Assembly (NCBI GenBank): GCA_030148775.1
Contig: JASBST010000054.1
Coordinates: 1-38,999, forward strand
Length of the DNA stretch: 38,999 nt
Direction of reading: 5' to 3'
From: Thiogranum sp.
GTDB lineage: Bacteria; Pseudomonadota; Gammaproteobacteria; DSM-19610
A model generated the notes under the pieces. The model saw only the letters and a list, made by a program, of their open reading frames with translations. It was not told the DNA's origin and did not search any database. The position numbers and the translations under genes were made by a program. Each line of letters opens with the position of its first letter. Position 1 is the first letter of the stretch. Shown piece by piece: positions 27,743 to 35,848 of this stretch.

Positions 27743-28879
27743 TCACCCGCGTCTGCCGCGCAACTGATCGAACTGTTGTTGCAAGACGGAGGTAATAGGT
27801 TCGATTTTCTTGCGCATCACCGAACCGATGGCGTCGGTGCGCGCGAATACGGGATTGACCAAAGGTTCGCCCACCCATGATAGCGTCAGCATGGCGGCTA
27901 CGTCGGCGCGACACGCCGGCAGCGCGGTCAATATTTCCTGCACCGCGCGCGTCGTCGGACAGACCGCCGGCACGTCGAGCAGCGCCTGTGCGTCTTCGAC
28001 GATGGTCGCTATATCCGCGGCCGGGTCGCCATGGGGACAGACGCTGGAAAAATAGCGCTGCACCGAGTTGAGAAATTCCACCACGACATCCTGATTGGTG
28101 GGCTTGCTCATCACGGTCTCGGCCGTGGCGAGAAACTGCTGGCCCTGGGCGCCGACACAGCGCGCCAGCTGAACCGCCAGCGGATTGTTGGTAGCGATCA
28201 AAGACGAAAGATGTTCGCACACCTCGGCGGCGTCTGGTCGCGGCGCGCCGGCCTCCGGCAAGGCGTCCGGCAAGGCGTCCATGAATCCGATGTAGAACGA
28301 ATTGCGGCGCTTCGCCTGGCGCCAGAGTTTGTCGCGCATGGCCGCGTCGATCAGCCCCGGCTGCAGGACCAGGCGCACGCTCTCGATCATGGCGCGGTGC
28401 TCGGTTTCAAAGGGCAGGTACTCGATCAGAAACTCGGCCAATACCGGCCCCATGCTGCCCTGGACGACGCACTCGCGCTCCAGCATACGCCGCGCATTAT
28501 CGGCTACCGGCATCGCCCACCAGGCGCGCCGGGCGATTTCGTCGCTCAAACCGGCCGCGTGCACCACCGCCACCACCGCTTCCGGCTCACCCAGCAGCAG
28601 CAACTGCTCAAGACTGTCGTCGCGCGCCTGCCCCATCCGGGTCCAGCGACGCAAAAATACCGGGTAACCGCCCGGCGAACCCAGCACCTGGCTGGAGAGC
28701 AGTTCGCGGATCTTCTTCAGGTACTGATCGTCGCGCCCGTTGGGATTGAGGCGCACGCTGGCCTCGCCCTGCTCGGACAAGGCGTGCACCGTCATCGACG
28801 ATTCGTCGATGCGCACCGCCTGCAGCTTGTTCGCCAGCATGACGTTCAGGCGCAAAGCGTCTTCAGCGGACAGTTCCAT
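27743..28879 (-). CDS. dsrS: DsrS-like sulfur-oxidation accessory protein
   Basis: A 378-residue (about 41 kDa) soluble protein beginning MELSAEDALRLNVMLANKLQAVRIDESSM, followed by VLGSPGGYPVFLRRWTRMGQ, LEQLLLLGEPEAVVAVVHA and MGPVLAEFLIEYLPFE. I recognise these blocks as DsrS, the last gene of the Allochromatium vinosum dsr cluster, a cytoplasmic 41-kDa protein reported to affect dsr expression after transcription. Identification is from memory of the family, not a search. The internal ATG at 28879 gives the expected length; an upstream in-frame start at 28957 overlaps the sel1 gene. No other dsr gene is adjacent here. Confidence 0.7.
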   Translation of the reverse strand: MELSAEDALRLNVMLANKLQAVRIDESSMTVHALSEQGEASVRLNPNGRDDQYLKKIRELLSSQVLGSPGGYPVFLRRWTRMGQARDDSLEQLLLLGEPEAVVAVVHAAGLSDEIARRAWWAMPVADNARRMLERECVVQGSMGPVLAEFLIEYLPFETEHRAMIESVRLVLQPGLIDAAMRDKLWRQAKRRNSFYIGFMDALPDALPEAGAPRPDAAEVCEHLSSLIATNNPLAVQLARCVGAQGQQFLATAETVMSKPTNQDVVVEFLNSVQRYFSSVCPHGDPAADIATIVEDAQALLDVPAVCPTTRAVQEILTALPACRADVAAMLTLSWVGEPLVNPVFARTDAIGSVMRKKIEPITSVLQQQFDQLRGRRG

Positions 28880-28953
28880 ACACGGGTATCCCAAGGTGAA
28901 TTCCGGGCGCGGAAACCGTGGCACCGACGCCGGCCGCCGCGCCAGGCCGGAAT

Positions 28954-29391
28954 TCAACGCTCAAAGCCGGCGGCACGATACAGTTCGTTGGCCTTTTCGA
29001 GGTTCTGCTCGACTCCTTTGCCTTCCTCGTACATCATCGCCAGCGTGGTCAGGGAACCGACCAGGCCCTGCTCGGCCGCTTTTTCAAACCACTCCACGGC
29101 CTTGGCGGGGTCTTTCTCCACGCACTCACCTTCCAGGTACATGAAACCCAGGCCGTGTTGCGCCACGGCGTAACCGTTTTCCGCCGCAGCGGTCATCCAA
29201 CGCAGCGCCAGGCCATCGTGTTGCGCCACGCCCAACCCGTTCTGGTACATGATCGCCAGGCGATGCTGGGCTTCGGCATTACCGTCATTGGCGAACGGCG
29301 ACAGCAGCTGCGCGGCCCGGGAAAAATGCCTCGCCTCGAAAGCCGCCATGCCGCTGGCATACTCGACTTCGTCGTTGTTGGACTCCGACAT
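28954..29391 (-). CDS. Sel1-like repeat protein
   Basis: A 145-residue cytoplasmic protein of helical Sel1-like (TPR-type) repeats: three units are visible (AEAQHRLAIMYQNGLGVAQ, AVAQHGLGFMYLEGECVEKD and GSLTTLAMMYEEGKGVEQN), after an N-terminal TPR-like helix pair. Such proteins act as scaffolds. It is the first gene of the leftward dsrS-grx-cysG-tpm operon and has a good promoter and a GGAGAG ribosome binding site. No signal peptide. Confidence 0.85.
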   Translation of the reverse strand: MSESNNDEVEYASGMAAFEARHFSRAAQLLSPFANDGNAEAQHRLAIMYQNGLGVAQHDGLALRWMTAAAENGYAVAQHGLGFMYLEGECVEKDPAKAVEWFEKAAEQGLVGSLTTLAMMYEEGKGVEQNLEKANELYRAAGFER

Positions 29392-29414
29392 ACATCTCTC
29401 CGCGCAAAATCACT

Positions 29415-29443
29415 AGTATATTAGAGAATTCTTTTCTTACCAA
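29415..29443 (-). promoter_or_regulatory. Promoter of the sel1-dsrS-grxC-cysG-tpm operon
   Basis: On the minus strand TTGGTA (29438-29443) is followed after 17 bases by TATACT (29415-29420), about 24 bases before the sel1-repeat start codon. Good sigma70 match and spacing. Confidence 0.6.
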
Positions 29444-29571
29444 ATGACGCGCCGAGACATTCACTGGTCAAAGGGCACCAAAAACCCCCAGTATTAATGA
29501 CGTATTATCTCACTCGGGATATATAGAGAAATCCTGATATACCTGTATACTTGCGCGCCATTCAATGGTGG

Positions 29572-29640
29572 GCCGGTCGCGACCGGCGGCGATGGACAAG
29601 GGGGTATCAGGGACCCCGTCCTTCGTGGCACCCCTTTTTT
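29572..29640 (+). promoter_or_regulatory. Attenuator-like leader of the 63-residue protein gene
   Basis: The 343-base gap 29392-29734 has no other gene. A perfect 16-bp palindrome GCCGGTCG/CGACCGGC (29572-29587) precedes GGGGT at 29601-29605. That GGGGT can pair with ACCCC at 29613-29617 or, alternatively, with ACCCC at 29630-29634, which is followed at once by six Ts (29635-29640). The second pairing gives a terminator-like hairpin and the first would prevent it. A TATACT box at 29546-29551 could start the transcript, though its -35 is poor. Switching is inference from the repeated pairing partner. Confidence 0.45.
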
Positions 29641-29734
29641 GCACCGGAACCACAGTGGACGTGGTGCGGAATTTTATGTCGGCGAGCGATTCGCTGCCCC
29701 AACGATTCAAAACCTGTCGAAGGAGATCGCTACA

Positions 29735-29926
29735 ATGGATCAAACTTATTACGACTTTACCACCAAGATGGAAAACGAAGGCGTCAATACCGATTACGTG
29801 CAGGGCTGGCAGAGTGGCTACATTCTGAACCCGCCGCGCGAAGAGCAGCACATGACCGAAGCCTACGAAGCCGGTTATGAAGATGGTAAAGCTCGCAATA
29901 TGGACAATTATTCCAACTGGAAGTAA
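29735..29926 (+). CDS. Small acidic protein of unknown function (63 residues)
   Basis: A 63-residue soluble protein starting MDQTYYDFTTKMENEG, rich in Tyr, Asp, Glu and Asn, with YVQGWQSGYILNPPREEQ and YEAGYEDGKARNMDNYSNW. The repeated G(W/Y)...GY...EDGK patterning suggests two short helical hairpins. No cysteines and no known domain. AGGAG lies 9 bases before the ATG, and an intrinsic terminator follows directly, so it is expressed as a single-gene unit behind an attenuator-like leader. I have the impression of homologues in other sulfur oxidisers but cannot verify it. Confidence 0.75.
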   Translation: MDQTYYDFTTKMENEGVNTDYVQGWQSGYILNPPREEQHMTEAYEAGYEDGKARNMDNYSNWK

Positions 29927-29940
29927 GCCTGCTTAAGTAA

Positions 29941-29967
29941 AAAACGGGCCGACGGCCCGTTTTTTTT
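29941..29967. terminator. Bidirectional intrinsic terminator
   Basis: An ACGGGCC-GAC-GGCCCGT stem flanked by A-run and T-run (eight Ts on the plus strand, six on the minus). It ends the 63-residue protein gene rightward and the ExeA-like gene leftward. Confidence 0.85.
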
Positions 29968-30013
29968 CGCGTCTGGTCCGCGATCCTTCCCGTCGCGGTT
30001 TCCGAATCCTCCT

Positions 30014-31465
30014 TTATTTCACCGCTCCGGCGCTCCTGGAGTCCTCTGTCGCGGCCGTTTCAGGCCCGCTTCGCGGCAACACCTCCAACCCCATCAACGC
30101 ACGACCGGCCGCCCAGGCCCGGGTCGCGAACTGTCCGGCCCAGTCGCGCGTCGGCGCCATCCATGAGTCGTGAGTGACAGCGCCGATAACGCCCACCGCG
30201 ATCAGCACCAGTAGCCCGACCCACCGGGTGGGTCGCGGGGACTGCCGGCGTCTTCGCTTCCAACCGGGTACGCGCAACTCGGTGTCGGCGAACAACTGAT
30301 ACAAATCGACCTCGAGCGGCATCGGTTCAGGATGCAAATCCAACTCGAGCGGCGCCGTCACCTCCTCCGACGGCGCTGTCGCCGGAAAATGTTCCAGCGC
30401 CTGATCGGGGACCATGGCGGGGGGGCGCCGGCGCGGGCCTTGCGCCCGGACCGGTTCAGCGGCGGGCGCGCCTGGTGCTGACGGTTCGACGCCGGACCGG
30501 CTGCTGGCGGGCGCGGTCCGCTCGTGTGGCGCCACGGCCTGGCTGTGAATGGCACCGCTCTCGCTATCCCGGCAGGATTGATCGGCTCGCGCCAGGGACT
30601 CGCCGGTCGACGATACGTCGCCGGCGGCGGGCGCTTCTTCCGTCGGCGGCCGCTTAATCGGACTCAGACGGCCGTCGTCCCGGGCCACGCGTTCCACCAG
30701 CCCGGCCTCGATCGTTTGCTGCTGTTCGGCAAAACCGTATACCAATGCCAGATCGCACAACCGGTTGATCAGGCGCGGTACACCCATGGCGTAACCGGCG
30801 ACAGCCCGACAGGCGGCGTCGCTGAACAGCTCGCCCCTGGCCCCGGCATGGCGCAGCCGATGGCGGATATAGGCCGAGGTTTCCCCGGCATCGAGGGCGT
30901 CGAGATGATAATCCAGGGCGATGCGCTGGGCGAATTGCCGCAAATCGGGACGACGCAGGTTATCCCGCAGTTGCGGTTGTCCCACCAGCAGGATCTGCAG
31001 CACAAAATCCTTGTCGGAATTGACATTGGACAGCATCCGCAACTCCTCCAGCGCCTCGGTACTGAGATTCTGCGCTTCGTCGACGACCAGCAGCGTGCGT
31101 TTGTTGGCGCCGTACTGGGCGATGACGAAATCGACGAAACGCTCGTGCAATGTCGTTTTATCGCAATCCCCGGCGGGAAGGTCGAACGCCGCCGCTATCC
31201 ATTGCAGCAGTTCGCCAAACGACGGATGGGTGTTGCTGACCAGGCCGACGCACAGGTCGTCGTCCAGCCGATTGAGCAGTTCGCGCAGCAGCGTCGTCTT
31301 GCCGGCGCCAATCTCACCACTGAGGATGCAAAAAGCGCTTTGGTTGTGGATGGCCAGCTCCAACGTATCGAGCGCAGCCTGGTGTTTGCTACTGGGAAAG
31401 AGGAAGTCCGGATCGGGAAGCAGGCTGAAGGGGCGTTCGCTGAATCCGTAATAGGCTTCGTACAT
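30014..31465 (-). CDS. ExeA/GspA-like AAA ATPase with C-terminal membrane helix
   Basis: A 483-residue protein starting MYEAYYGFSERPFSLLPDPDFLF, the hallmark of the ExeA/GspA family. Walker A GEIGAGKTT is at 50-58, Walker B TLLVVDEAQNL at 124-134, and the AAA core ends near 270. A long Pro/Ala/Ser-rich linker (about 275-405) leads to a single TM helix (VGLLVLIAVGVIGAVTH, about 425-442) and a short periplasmic tail without a peptidoglycan-binding domain. GspA ATPases help assemble type II secretin through peptidoglycan remodelling, usually with GspB; no gsp or pilus gene is visible here, so the role is open. It is the only gene before the terminator at 29941. Confidence 0.85.
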   Translation of the reverse strand: MYEAYYGFSERPFSLLPDPDFLFPSSKHQAALDTLELAIHNQSAFCILSGEIGAGKTTLLRELLNRLDDDLCVGLVSNTHPSFGELLQWIAAAFDLPAGDCDKTTLHERFVDFVIAQYGANKRTLLVVDEAQNLSTEALEELRMLSNVNSDKDFVLQILLVGQPQLRDNLRRPDLRQFAQRIALDYHLDALDAGETSAYIRHRLRHAGARGELFSDAACRAVAGYAMGVPRLINRLCDLALVYGFAEQQQTIEAGLVERVARDDGRLSPIKRPPTEEAPAAGDVSSTGESLARADQSCRDSESGAIHSQAVAPHERTAPASSRSGVEPSAPGAPAAEPVRAQGPRRRPPAMVPDQALEHFPATAPSEEVTAPLELDLHPEPMPLEVDLYQLFADTELRVPGWKRRRRQSPRPTRWVGLLVLIAVGVIGAVTHDSWMAPTRDWAGQFATRAWAAGRALMGLEVLPRSGPETAATEDSRSAGAVK

Positions 31466-31550
31466 GTAAACCGTCCCGTTGAACTTTTGTTATTATCGCG
31501 GCCGGTGACGACAGCAGCATCCCTACGGGCCCGCCCCGGCCCGTGGCCGA

Positions 31551-32159
31551 TCAGGATGACTGCGCGCTGCCGTCCGGCACTTCGGCCGGCTGATCGTCAT
31601 CGACGCCGAGTTGGTCGTCCAGACCTTTGCGCAGCGTCTTCAGCATCGCGGGCACTTCGATCTCCATGACCTGGTCACTGATCCACTTGCTGTCGCGTGG
31701 CCCCATGCTGTTGGTGACGCACTCGCCCAGATAGCGCTTGAAGGCGTAGCCGGGGGCGCCGTCGTCAAAACGAAATTCAGCGTAATCGGCCATGCGTTGG
31801 TTCAGCAGATCAATAAAAGGTTGGCGGAAATCTTGTCCGCGACCTTCAAAATCGACGCGGTTGTCGTGATAAGTATCGGCGAGTTTCAGCGCCAGCGCGA
31901 CGATAAAACGTTGACGCTGCTCTTCATCCAGGCGCGCGTGCATCAAACGATCGCTGACGTGGACGAGAAACGCGCACAATTCCTGCAACACTTCAAGACG
32001 CTGCAGCTGGGTATCGGTATGGAAGCCTTCGTTTTCCAGATTCAACAGTGTCTGGCCGGCGATACGCCATTCGACAAACGCCACAACGCCGGCGATTTCT
32101 TCCAGCGAGCGTTGCTTTTTCTTGTCGTTCCAGCGAGTTCGGATACGCACGATGTTCAT
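31551..32159 (-). CDS. Conserved protein of unknown function (202 residues)
   Basis: A soluble, mostly helical protein: RSLEEIAGVVAFVEWRIAGQ, LEVLQELCAFLVHVSDRLMH, RQRFIVALALKLADTYHDNR and VDFEGRGQDFRQPFIDLLNQ. No enzyme motif recognised; the tail is acidic and low complexity. GAGGA sits directly against the ATG, closer than normal; a GTG three codons later would have better spacing, so the start is uncertain by three residues. It is divergent from the Sfum_1244-like gene across an intergenic region holding a perfect 12-bp palindrome. Confidence 0.7.
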   Translation of the reverse strand: MNIVRIRTRWNDKKKQRSLEEIAGVVAFVEWRIAGQTLLNLENEGFHTDTQLQRLEVLQELCAFLVHVSDRLMHARLDEEQRQRFIVALALKLADTYHDNRVDFEGRGQDFRQPFIDLLNQRMADYAEFRFDDGAPGYAFKRYLGECVTNSMGPRDSKWISDQVMEIEVPAMLKTLRKGLDDQLGVDDDQPAEVPDGSAQSS

Positions 32160-32192
32160 TCCTCAACTTGCGGCTGGCGCGGGAGAATACAA

Positions 32193-32204
32193 CATGCTAG
32201 CATG
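32193..32204. promoter_or_regulatory. Perfect palindrome in a divergent promoter region
   Basis: CATGCTAGCATG, a 12-bp perfect palindrome, lies midway in the 77-base gap between the 202-residue gene and the Sfum_1244-like gene. Its position suits an operator for a dimeric regulator controlling both sides. The regulator is unknown. Confidence 0.35.
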
Positions 32205-32236
32205 AAATTCCATACTGATTCAGTCAGGTATTGGCC

Positions 32237-33298
32237 TTGGAAGCACCGCCAAACAAAGCCTTGTCTTCGGCGCACCTGCAGTTGCAAACCCGCGTGCAGC
32301 ACAACTGTCATATCTCCGACGCCCGTTTCGCCAGCGATTTCACCATGTGCGTCTATCTTTTGAAGATGCGTGAATACTACCGCTGGGAAAAGGGCTACGG
32401 CTACGCCGATCCGCTGGTCCACGCGGAGGTGGGTGAATGGCTCACCCAGCGTGAACGGCTGTGGGAAACGCTGGAGGAAAAACCGTTCGTTCCGCTGGAG
32501 ATCGACGGCGGCGTCTACGATCCGTTCGACGCCGACGCCATCAATCAGGCGCTGGCCCCGCACCGGCTGGTCTATAGCGCCGGTTACGGCGCCAAGGCAA
32601 AGCCTCACTTTTATCTGGCGCGGCTGGAGCGTGATATCCACCATGACGGCTTCCGTATTTTCGTCTCCGCCGAGGAGTACGCGCGCGACCTCTCAGCGCC
32701 GCCGGCCATGTCGCAGAACGGGCGCATTTATATCCGCCGCGAATCGCTGCGACGGATGCTGTGGGAGCGCCTTGAGGAATGGCGCTGGAACCGGCTCGAT
32801 AACGCCATGGGGCGGGCGCTGCAGTGCTACGATTTCGAACAGGATCTGGATGGCGCGCTGGAGGCGATGACCGACACGGAAATTCGCGCCCTGATGTTGC
32901 ACGAAATCGGCGAGGCGGAGGCCGGTCGGGAACTGGGCGAGAGTTGGCGCGAAATGATCGACTCTTTCCCACGCTCGCGGCTGGAATTGATGGCGCGCGC
33001 AGTGCGCGACCATCTGGCGGATGCCCTGTCGACCCTGCCGGCACTACTGCAGGAACAACACGCCCCTTCTCTGCACTTTTATTTCGCCAACCTTTCGGGT
33101 ATGCGCAAACAAATATATCCGGCTCTTCATAAAGCCTACCAACACTGGGTAGAATACGACGACACCAGCCGGCTGGAGGCGCAGATTGCGCGCGGACGCG
33201 ATCACTGGCTACAGGTCGCGCGCGATTTGTTGCGGTTGCACGAGAGTCGCGTCAAGGATGCCTGGCAGAATATGGAAACGCTGATCGAAGAAAAATAG
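32237..33298 (+). CDS. Sfum_1244-like conserved protein
   Basis: A 353-residue soluble protein that I associate with the Sfum_1244 family, found in sulfur-metabolising proteobacteria; function unknown. Blocks include CHISDARFASDFTMCVYLLKMREYYRW, KGYGYADPLVHAEVGEWL, FVPLEIDGGVYDPFDADAIN, and the second-half ALMLHEIGEAEAGRELGESW. The last has an H-E-x-G-E pattern in a helix, which could bind a metal, though this is speculative. The TTG at 32237 has AGG eight bases upstream; a TTG at 32231 is the alternative and no ATG fits until deep inside the conserved region. It heads a four-gene plus-strand operon. Confidence 0.75.
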   Translation: MEAPPNKALSSAHLQLQTRVQHNCHISDARFASDFTMCVYLLKMREYYRWEKGYGYADPLVHAEVGEWLTQRERLWETLEEKPFVPLEIDGGVYDPFDADAINQALAPHRLVYSAGYGAKAKPHFYLARLERDIHHDGFRIFVSAEEYARDLSAPPAMSQNGRIYIRRESLRRMLWERLEEWRWNRLDNAMGRALQCYDFEQDLDGALEAMTDTEIRALMLHEIGEAEAGRELGESWREMIDSFPRSRLELMARAVRDHLADALSTLPALLQEQHAPSLHFYFANLSGMRKQIYPALHKAYQHWVEYDDTSRLEAQIARGRDHWLQVARDLLRLHESRVKDAWQNMETLIEEK

Positions 33299-33317
33299 TT
33301 GTAACGAACGCAGACCC

Positions 33318-33923
33318 ATGCCAGAGAACAAGCGCATCAGACCGCTACGCAGCATTGTCGAAATCAGGCCCGACACCTTCATCTTCGAGCAGCGCAATGC
33401 CCTGTCGGCCGAGGTCTGCCGCGAGGCCATCGAGCGCTTTGAACGAACCACCGAGGAACAGTACGAAGGCCGCATCGGCCAGATGGCCGACACCGATCGC
33501 AGCCTGAAAAAGACCACCGATCTGGTGGTCAGCGGCAAAGCGCATTGGAAGGACATCGACCAGGCGCTGTTTCGTTCGCTGGGACACGCCATTTTGGAGT
33601 TTCGCGAGACCTTCCCTTATTTCAAGGGCCCCTTCAAGGACATGGGCTACGGTCTGCAACGCTATCTGGCGGGTGAACACTATCACTGGCACATCGACGG
33701 CGGCAGCCATGACTTCAGCCAACGCCAGCTGGTGGCGATCTGGTACCTCAACGACGTACCCGGCCCGGGCGGCGAAACCGAGTTCCTGTTCCAGGATGTC
33801 AAAATAAAACCGGAACAGGGCAAGTTGCTGCTGTTCCCGCCTTTCTGGACCCACGAACACCGCGCTGTGACCTTGCATAGCGGCAGCAAATACATCGCCA
33901 CCACCTGGGTGGTATTCGCATGA
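33318..33923 (+). CDS. 2OG-Fe(II) oxygenase, prolyl-4-hydroxylase-like
   Basis: A 201-residue double-stranded beta-helix oxygenase. The iron facial triad is His125-x-Asp127 (YHWHIDGG) and a distal His (179 or 181 in FWTHEHRAV). Lys191 in SGSKYIATTW takes the 2-oxoglutarate anchoring place usually held by Lys or Arg. FLFQDVKIKPEQGKLLLFPP is the classic strand pair of P4H-type enzymes. The substrate is unknown. It lies 19 bases after the Sfum_1244-like gene and overlaps the GNAT gene by four bases (ATGA). Confidence 0.87.
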   Translation: MPENKRIRPLRSIVEIRPDTFIFEQRNALSAEVCREAIERFERTTEEQYEGRIGQMADTDRSLKKTTDLVVSGKAHWKDIDQALFRSLGHAILEFRETFPYFKGPFKDMGYGLQRYLAGEHYHWHIDGGSHDFSQRQLVAIWYLNDVPGPGGETEFLFQDVKIKPEQGKLLLFPPFWTHEHRAVTLHSGSKYIATTWVVFA

Positions 33924-34369
33924 ACGGGACTTCTCTTGCCGCCCGCGAGCCCCGCACCCCCGCTGAATGGGAACGCTATTACGCATTGCGCTGGCGGATT
34001 CTGCGCGCACCCTGGCAGCCCCAAGGACCGGACCGCGAAGAGGACGAGGAGCGCTGCATCCACCGGCTGCTGTGCGCCGAGGACGGCACCGCCCTGGCCG
34101 TGGGTCGTCTGCACCGGCTCGACCAGCATACCGGGCAGATCCGGTTCATGGCGGTCGCCGAGGGCCAGGAACGCAAGGGCTACGGTAGCGTGCTGCTGCA
34201 ATCGCTGGAACAGGCGGCGCGGGAAATTTCGCTGCAACAGCTGATTCTGCAGGCACGGGAACAGGCGGTGCCGTTCTATCGGCGGCGTGGCTACGAGCTG
34301 GTGGAAAAGAGCTTTTTACTGTTCGACGAAATCCAGCACTACCTGATGCGCAAACAATGGGGGTCTTGA
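33920..34369 (+). CDS. GNAT family N-acetyltransferase
   Basis: A 149-residue GNAT protein. Motif A, GQIRFMAVAEGQERKGYGSVLLQSL, holds the acetyl-CoA pyrophosphate loop (Q/R-x-x-G-x-G/A as RKGYGS). The C-terminal AVPFYRRRGYELVEKSF is the usual motif B end. Start ATG overlaps the oxygenase stop. The substrate is unknown; close coupling to an oxygenase and the following unknown gene suggests a shared target. Confidence 0.88.
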   Translation: MNGTSLAAREPRTPAEWERYYALRWRILRAPWQPQGPDREEDEERCIHRLLCAEDGTALAVGRLHRLDQHTGQIRFMAVAEGQERKGYGSVLLQSLEQAAREISLQQLILQAREQAVPFYRRRGYELVEKSFLLFDEIQHYLMRKQWGS

Positions 34370-34372
34370 GAC

Positions 34373-34777
34373 ATGGCCGATCTTTTCAGCGTCACCGCGC
34401 CGCTGGCCTTACGCTATCGTGACAGCGGCGAAAAACAGATCATGGTGGAGCGCCTGCCCTACGCCGATGGGCTGCTGTACCTGCCAACGTTCTGGACCGA
34501 CATGCCGCTACCGGAGGCGCTGCGCTATGTGCCCGGGCCGATCGAAGGCGACGGTCCGTGGAAGGTCGGCAATGCCATTGTCACTGTACTGGCGTGTCAC
34601 GGCACCGATGCCGAGCTGGCGACCGAGTTCAGCTACTGGCAGAGTCGCCTGATGGAGCTGGCCGACGACTATCCGTCGCGCGAACTGATCGAAAAGCTGA
34701 TGAAGACCCATGCCGCAGGCGTGGCCGGTATCGATATCTGTCATCCCGAATTCCGCAAGCAGTCCGGCAACGGTTAA
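34373..34777 (+). CDS. Conserved hypothetical protein (134 residues)
   Basis: A soluble protein starting MADLFSVTAPLALRYRDSGEKQIMVERL, with YLPTFWTDMPLPEALRYVPG, DGPWKVGNAIVTVLACHGTD and ATEFSYWQSRLMELADDY. No family recognised. One Cys-His pair (ACHGTD) and another late (DICHPEF) could bind a metal, but this is only a pattern. It follows the GNAT gene after three bases and ends the plus-strand operon; the next gene is convergent. Confidence 0.72.
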   Translation: MADLFSVTAPLALRYRDSGEKQIMVERLPYADGLLYLPTFWTDMPLPEALRYVPGPIEGDGPWKVGNAIVTVLACHGTDAELATEFSYWQSRLMELADDYPSRELIEKLMKTHAAGVAGIDICHPEFRKQSGNG

Positions 34778-34798
34778 GCGTCACTGCGTCTACCCGGC

Positions 34799-35119
34799 TC
34801 AGGCCACGATCTCTGTCAGCGTCATATCGCCGGAGGTGTCGACCACTACTTCCTCCACCGACGGCAGCCGGCTGAGTATATAACCGGACATCAGCAGTAC
34901 CATGCGTTTGTTCTCGGTGTGAAAAGCCCCCAAAATGCGGTCGGCGGCGATCTGGCAGCGCTGATAGAGATCCGGCTGCTCCACCCAGATCCGGCTCATC
35001 TGCCAGCCGCGCGACATGTCTTCGTCCATTTTCTGATAAAACTCCTGCGCCTCCTGCATCAGATGCTCGGGAACGTCGATGTCATAGGTTTGATCGTCTA
35101 TGGTCAGTTTCAATATCAT
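34799..35119 (-). CDS. Conserved hypothetical protein (106 residues)
   Basis: A small protein: an N-terminal beta-hairpin (ILKLTIDDQTYDIDVPEHLM), a helical middle (QEAQEFYQKMDEDMSRGWQMSRIWVEQPDLYQRCQIAADRI, shown only in part by its key residues Trp, Trp, Cys) and a C-terminal LSRLPSVEEVVVDTSGD. No known domain. It is divergent from the PiuC-like gene across 38 bases and convergent with the 134-residue gene. Confidence 0.68.
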   Translation of the reverse strand: MILKLTIDDQTYDIDVPEHLMQEAQEFYQKMDEDMSRGWQMSRIWVEQPDLYQRCQIAADRILGAFHTENKRMVLLMSGYILSRLPSVEEVVVDTSGDMTLTEIVA

Positions 35120-35157
35120 CGTACACTCTCTGTCTTGATCAATTGCAGGATATTCCC

Positions 35158-35832
35158 ATGCTGCTCGTCATTCCCGCAGTACTCGATAGCGCCAAACTGC
35201 AACAGGTGCGCTCGCTGCTCGACCAGGGTAACTTTGTCGATGGCCGGCTTTCGGCCGGCGAAAGCGCCCGTCGCGTCAAACGCAACGAAGAACTCGAATC
35301 CGGCTTTCGGCACCTGCAGCAGCTGAATAATCTGGTGATGGGCTCGCTGGTGCAACACCCACTCTACCAGGCCGCGGCCATGCCCTATCGGGTCGCCACG
35401 CCCTATTATGTCCGTTACACCCAGGGTATGGGCTACGGTGACCATGTCGACGATCCGGTCATGGGGCCGCCCGGCGGACAGTATCGCTCCGATATATCCA
35501 CCAGCGTGTTTCTCAATCCGCCCGATCAGTATGAAGGCGGCGAGCTGGTAATCCGGACACCGTTCGGTCAGCAGTCGATCAAGCTGGCCGCCGGCGATGC
35601 GGTCCTCTATCCCTCATCGAGCCTGCATCATATCAACGAAGTCACGCAGGGCGTGCGCCTGGTGGCGGTCACCTGGGCGCAAAGCATGCTGCGCGATCCG
35701 CAGCAACGCGAGTTGCTGTTTCAGTTGTACCAGGCGCGGGAAGCACTGCGTACTTCACAGCCTGAAAGCGACGCCAGCACCCGGGTCGATCAGGTTTACG
35801 TCAATCTGACGCGCATGTGGTCCGAACTCTGA
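35158..35832 (+). CDS. Fe(II)-dependent dioxygenase, PiuC/YbiX family
   Basis: A 224-residue 2OG-Fe(II) oxygenase of the PiuC/YbiX type. The triad is His96-x-Asp98 (GYGDHVDDP) with a distal His157/158 (SSSLHHINEV); Arg167 (GVRLVAVTW) anchors 2-oxoglutarate. The blocks STSVFLNPPDQYEGGELVI and RDPQQRELLFQLYQA are family signatures. PiuC often accompanies TonB siderophore receptors; none is visible here. The ATG at 35158 has AGGA about 8 bases upstream; a TTG at 35143 would place that site inside the gene. An intrinsic terminator at 35857-35887 follows, active mainly on the opposite strand. Confidence 0.88.
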   Translation: MLLVIPAVLDSAKLQQVRSLLDQGNFVDGRLSAGESARRVKRNEELESGFRHLQQLNNLVMGSLVQHPLYQAAAMPYRVATPYYVRYTQGMGYGDHVDDPVMGPPGGQYRSDISTSVFLNPPDQYEGGELVIRTPFGQQSIKLAAGDAVLYPSSSLHHINEVTQGVRLVAVTWAQSMLRDPQQRELLFQLYQAREALRTSQPESDASTRVDQVYVNLTRMWSEL

Positions 35833-35848
35833 GAACGTACAGGGATGG

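Noticed and set aside
29510-29851. A 113-codon minus-strand frame across the 63-residue gene leader
   Set aside because: It is antisense to a gene with a clear ribosome binding site and terminator and resembles no known protein.
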